Program-made: the position numbers and the translations under genes
Assembly: GCA_022393335.1 (NCBI GenBank)
Contig: JAJEKB010021748.1
Location: 227,669-291,668, forward strand
Direction of reading: 5' to 3'
DNA: 64,000 nt
Source: Macrotrachela quadricornifera
Taxonomy: Eukaryota > Rotifera > Eurotatoria > Philodinida > Philodinidae
Notes under the pieces: generated by a model
The model's input: the letters and a program-made list of their open reading frames with translations, nothing else
The model's database searches: none
What the model was told of the DNA's origin: nothing
Shown here: positions 59,155 to 64,000 of the stretch, piece by piece
How the letters are laid out: every line of letters starts with the position of its first letter
Position numbering within the stretch: position 1 is the first letter of the stretch

Positions 59155-59847
59155 CAGAGATGTCGATGGGTCGACCCGATTTGATTCGATTCATCAACCC
59201 GATCCGTAACCCGTCCACGGGTTGGAGCGACAGTGGATTATGGGTCCGCGGGTCGGGTTTATCACTTTATGCATGATCCGTAGATTGACCCGTTTACAAA
59301 ATTTCGCTCGTCATTTCTTTTCGTTTTGCATTCTTTGTTATAAATATATTTATAGTACTTATTGATTATATTCTTGCGCTTCTCTGCTATTTCACTTGTT
59401 TTTATTATATTTCTTTCGTTCGTCCCGATTCGCTGTCTTTTCGCCAAAGCCATTAGCTCATTTTTCATCTACTTATTCATCCACTTGTTTTGAGACATGA
59501 ATACGTATGCACATCCGTCTTTTTCTTCCAGTTTGATGATAGATATGATGGGTTATATCGACACTTTCCATTTGTCGTTAGTATCCTTATCTTGTATTCT
59601 GTATTTGTAGTATATGTATGGACATATACTTTGAATTCATTGCTGTTAGCTTACATTTAGTTTATATGTTGTAATTTGTATGTATACGTGTAGGAGAAAG
59701 AGTAATAATCTATTTATAAATGACTCAATTTTACGAAATATCAGGAAAACAAATATGTTAATACACGGAAGGATTCATCATCAAATAATTACTAATAAAA
59801 TTTGTATTAACCAGCGGGTCAAAAAAAACTTGTCACCGACATCTCTG
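59155..59847. mobile_element. ~693-bp element with CAGAGATGTCG ends
   Basis: CAGAGATGTCGATGGGTCGA at the left and the inverted ...GTCACCGACATCTCTG at the right. GGGTCGACCCGAT-type palindromic, GC-rich sequence follows the left end (59,165-59,295). The ends resemble hAT-type CAGxGxTG termini, but no 8-bp duplication was found. Confidence 0.55.
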
Positions 59848-60864
59848 ATATGTACCATCAACTTAAGGACACTCCCAGCAATATATTGACGAACAAACAC
59901 GCCGATGGCATCGTTCACGACACGATTCCACTTCATCGATAAAATTAGTAGCTAATATCATAACAGAAAATTTTTGAATTTTGTGAAATGGAGATTTCAA
60001 TATTTATGCAAGTTGGTTAACCTTATGTATGCCATTGTTTGACTCGATAAGCATTCATATAAAATTCATAATCATATACCTTGTTGAAAATATGTTTTCC
60101 TTGTCCGTCAGGTTCTCGAGCTAAATTTTCTTCAATCATCTAAATAGTGATATCACATATGTATCGAATAAGTACGAGTGTATTATAAGTTGCCGATTTA
60201 TGAATTGGTTGAACATTTTCCATCAATTCTTGTCAATTCGGAAGTGTGAAAAATTCTCTATCGGCTTCATTTTCACAAGCAAGATGAAGTGAAGGTAAGT
60301 GACAATCGCCTATAGCATAATCATTTCAAGATAAATTTCTTCGTCAAGAAACTTAACAATCTTTTGATGACCTATTAAATCAAAAATGTTCTAAGTCATA
60401 TCAATCGAATGGAAAAAGATTTCACACGAATCGTTTCTGAAACAGTTTTGACTAGTCTGAGATCAAAACGCACAATGAAAAATAAATATCCTTCTAAACT
60501 TTTTCGAAATGAAATGATTGTTATATATTGTTTCAATTTATCTTTGTTCAGCAGCTAAAATTTTGAATCATCATCTCGTTGGAACAAGCCTCCGCTTCGA
60601 CCGTCTTTCGAGGTAAAATTAAACAGCCATGACCGATTTTCTCCTTGCTTAAGGGACTCATCAGATGGTATGTTCTTAATATAATCATACAAAATTAACA
60701 TGAATTAAGTTTTTTTATTCATATATTCTATCGACAGAAATAGATTATGAGTAGAAAGAGTGGTGCCAACTTTTTATTACAATTGATTTAAAATTGTTAT
60801 TATAATAAATTAATAATTTTTGTAACAATCACAACAAATTTTCAACTGTATAAATCATTATAGA
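59848..60864. other. Possible coding relics, minus strand
   Basis: Minus-strand phrases MIEENLAREPDGQGKHIFNK (~60,080-60,140), CHLPSLHLACENEADREFFT (~60,240-60,310, then a stop) and SWLFNFTSKDGRSGGLF (~60,570-60,640) have protein-like texture but do not link into a gene. I see a decayed gene at most. Confidence 0.25.
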
Positions 60865-63359
60865 CTATTTTGAAACATCAGTGTCTTGTAATATCATCGA
60901 TGCAACCTTTTCACCAATGGCATATGCGAATATCTGTGGATGCGCATTTATATGAATAGGTACAATAGATATATCTGCTACTCGTAATCCTTTCACATTC
61001 CTAACACAAAGACGATTGTCAACTACTCCCAAAGGATCACTGTCAGGTGCCATTTTGCATGTTCCAGCCGCATGACAACCAGTATTTGTGAATGCTCGTA
61101 CATACTCTTTCCAACCGTTCATATCATTTGGATGCGAAACTATCTTCGGCCAAAGACCAACGATAATATCTTTTGTTCCTCGACCTTTCGTTATAATTTC
61201 ATGACCCAAACGACAACCTTCAGCAAGCACTGTAACATCAAGATCATTATTAAGAAAGGCATGATCAATTATCGGTTTGCTCGTCGGATCTTTGGACGCT
61301 AATTTTACTGTACCCATTGCTTGTTGTCCACAAAGAAAAATAGTCAAAGTAAAGACGCCTTCACCATTGACTGGATTGTACGGACGTCCATCTATAAATA
61401 AAGTTAAGGTTTGCCTATTTAGGATATACAATCGTAAGTAATTTTGTGGAATCCATGAATGAATGTTTTTCTCTCAAGTCGAATCATGTGTTCGAGGAAA
61501 ATACAAAGAGTCTTTACATTAGGAAGGTTATTTCATTGAACCGATGTGTTCACAATTCATATAAGCTACCAACTGCTTTAGATGTCTACATGTTCTATTC
61601 AGTTTGTCTTAAAATTCCGATATTCTTTTCGGTATATTTATATTATCTCTACTGTTGGTCGTGGTTGGCGAAAATCCGCAGATGCGATCGTGGAGTGTGC
61701 ATCTTGCCAACCGTAAACGGAAATACTTAAATATATAGACTGACTAAAAGAAGATTCTTGATACACAATTAACTAACCAGCATCTAGAAGATCAGGTACA
61801 CCTATATAATATTGAGTACTGATGAATTCAATATGAGGTTGGTTCGGCAGCTGTCCAGTTGGATCAATGTTTGATGCATTTTTCCTTTGCTGTTTGACTT
61901 TTTCAGCTTCCCAAACAGGATCTTGAATTGTTTTGTCGATTCGCGCGAGAGCTAGAATACCGACCGGAAAACTTGTCATTACTCCTGTCTTAGTGTCCTC
62001 CCATTCTTTGATCGCTAATTTGATAGCATCTGGATGATGATAAATAAATCGATCATGTGTGAGATTCGGATCGTTTACTTGATAGGATGTTAAAACCTGA
62101 TCAATAATATTAATTATTATACGAATAAGTTGAAAAAACTACTCATACAAGTAAATGATCTTGAAGATTTTCGCCAACACCACGTAAATTAACTTTACAA
62201 TCGATACCCACTTCGTTTAGATGTTTATCCCAACCGATACCTGAATGCATCAAAATCATTGGAGAATTGTAAGCACTAAATGAAAAATCTAAAAAACTGC
62301 AAATTCAGAAGTATTTATTTCAGAATGTCAGCTGCGTCTACTTTCAGAGAAGGTTTTTCAAAAGAACGAAAATGAGTTGACTCTGTCATAAGGCGATTAG
62401 ATCTTCACAAAGAATGAAAGAATAATCATACCCAGCACTTAAAATAATTTCTTTTCTCGCTTTGATAATTATTGGTTGTTTGTTTGTATCATTATGTGCT
62501 TCTACGCCGATTGCCTTGTATGGACATTCTTTCTCATTATTCTTTTCAAAAATGATTCGATCTACAAATACACTTGTTCGAACTGTAAGATTTGTCTTTT
62601 CATATGTGTGAATAAAATCCGCACTCGTAGCACGGATACCATTGTAAACTGTACGACCAATATGTCCAACACCTAATAAATTCTCATATTAATGTTATTG
62701 TAAAAAAAAATATGTAATAAACCTTCATAGTCTCCTTGCGCAAACATATCTGGTTTGTAATCAAAACCGCTGTCGATAAATGATTCGAGAACTTTTTCAG
62801 ATATAGGTGCGAGAGGATTCATTGAGATATGTAAAGGTCCATCAGTTCCATGTATATCTAAATCTGCCTGATGCCATTCAGCTGGATGAAATGTTTCAGA
62901 TGCTTTAAAGAATGGTAACATTTCTTTCCAACTCCATCCTGGATTTCCCATATCGGCAATTCGATCATAATCTGCTTTGCTGCCACGAGTAACGAATGTA
63001 GCATTGAGTGCACTACAACCACCAAGTAAACGACCTCGTTGAATAATGAAAGTACGATTATTACATCCTTTCTGAGGAATAGTCTCATAGCACCAATCGA
63101 GTGGAGTTCTATCCATCAAGAACGAACCACCAGGCATATGACTAGCGATTATATCATAATTACTGTTACTCAAAAATACATTACTTTAAATAAAGAAATT
63201 GATATTCAACGAACAAACATACCTTGGGCCTGCTTCAAGAAGACATACACTAAAATTGGCATTATTCTCTGCTAAACGTCGTGCTGCAACTGCACCACTC
63301 GTTCCACCTCCAATGATGATATAATCGTAAGTAGAGACGTCATGTGTTGTTTGAGTCAT
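60865..63359 (-). CDS. GMC-family FAD oxidoreductase, choline-dehydrogenase-like (598 aa, 6 exons)
   Basis: Exons on the minus strand: 63359-63223, 63168-62723, 62672-62432, 62275-62149, 62096-61778, 61391-60865; 1,797 nt in frame with GT-AG introns of 50-386 nt. FAD-binding GGGTSGA (residues 17-23) and LLEAGP; GMC signature 1-like RGRLLGGCSALNATFVTRG; ILSAGAYNSPMILMHSGIG (signature 2); LQDHLL; C-terminal GCHAAGTCKM with the active-site region His, VVDNRLCVRNVKGLRVADIS, and INAHPQIFAYAIGEKVASMI. It oxidises an alcohol (choline or another small alcohol) with FAD. Full-length with no damage. An in-frame upstream ATG at 63,485 would add 42 basic residues that could be a mitochondrial presequence. 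Confidence 0.9.
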
Positions 63360-63485
63360 TCTAAAAAGTGAATAAGAGATCTTATTTAAATACATATTGT
63401 GACGAGCTTGAGCAATAAAAGTTTGTAAAGGTAAAAATATTCGCTTTATTTGGGCGTTTCTACACAAATAAATTGTTTTAATCAT

Positions 63486-64000
63486 GGAGAAAAGACATGT
63501 TCTTTTTTATGTAAAATTGATAAGAAGAGAAAGGTTACAAAGAGTAATGGTTATAAGAAAAGAGAACAATAACAAAGTTAATATAAGAATAAAAAGAGAA
63601 AACGACGATGATACCAATTCATGTAATTGAAATTTATATTGATTTAATAGATCTTAGCCAAAAAAAACGCATCTCTGTCAAATGGAGACATCACGCTAAT
63701 ACTCTATTGAGATAATGAAAAGGATCAATAAAAGTACGAAATTTAGTTGTTAAAAAAATGTCAAGGTGCATATCATCATTTTGTTATCATCTGTTTTACA
63801 TTATTATCAAACAAATGATGCTCGAACGAAATGAAAAAAACGGCATGAGGATGAAGGTAAGTTTTAAACAAGATAAGACCACGATGCGTTTCAGTTCAAT
63901 TACGGACTTCACCAGATGACTTTTGACATAAAATCTGTATAAATCTATCTCGAAATCAAAAATTTATTAATTTCCGATATTCTCAATAGGTAAGCAGCAA
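63486..64000. other. Upstream region of the GMC gene; no gene seen
   Basis: AT-rich; would carry the promoter of the minus-strand GMC gene. Confidence 0.5.

Noticed and set aside
1..64000. tRNA, rRNA and CRISPR arrays
   Set aside because: No tRNA A/B-box pair in a cloverleaf, no rRNA-like sequence and no regularly spaced CRISPR-type repeats were recognised; the tandem arrays lack unique spacers.

Overview
The window is eukaryotic, AT-rich, and packed with GT-AG introns of mostly 48-70 nt. Its gene families match a bdelloid rotifer (Rotaria- or Adineta-like): a Thr-rich-stalk NHL propeller membrane protein, a pentapeptide-repeat membrane protein, a pentameric channel without the Cys-loop cysteines, bacterial/fungal-like SDR and aldo/keto reductases, and FLYWCH-MULE, Helitron and pogo-like transposons. 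The assignment is an inference from protein recognition and gene structure; no marker gene for taxonomy is present.

Bases 1-19,500 are almost all repeats. There is a near-perfect 186-bp hairpin, 138-bp and 34-bp minisatellites, and two adjacent MULE transposons (about 1,710-4,950 and 4,865-7,640). Each MULE carries an intact five-exon FLYWCH transposase gene, and its terminal inverted repeats are built from tandem arrays (a 51-bp unit plus a short TGTCGA unit), as in Drosophila Foldback elements. Then come CCCTCGACTG-headed repeat arrays (7,680-9,440, and again inverted at 18,530-19,475). Between them lie several nested inverted-repeat elements, one of which brackets a pentapeptide-repeat gene (12,773-13,579). 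This end looks like a transposon graveyard or subtelomeric region.

Bases 19,500-36,000 hold an intronless SDR gene, a decayed pogo-like transposase, and a broken full-size ABCD-type ABC transporter (25,754-33,246, minus strand). The transporter is split by a 3.58-kb DNA transposon (27,472-31,047) with ~320-bp inverted repeats and a fully open six-exon gene for a 754-aa DDE-type transposase that I cannot assign to a named superfamily. Next to it is a complete five-exon type I membrane protein gene.

Bases 36,000-52,000 contain the channel gene, a repeat element rich in GATTAATCGC motifs, a two-exon aldo/keto reductase, a truncated Helitron Rep remnant, a TA-flanked 944-bp palindromic MITE, and an eight-exon NHL-propeller gene. 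Bases 52,000-64,000 are gene-poor apart from a small membrane protein ORF, several inverted repeats, and a six-exon GMC oxidoreductase (choline-dehydrogenase-like) gene. The cellular genes show no common pathway; they are independent neighbours. Spliced models were built by hand from frame continuity and splice motifs, and those described as intact join in frame through every junction.
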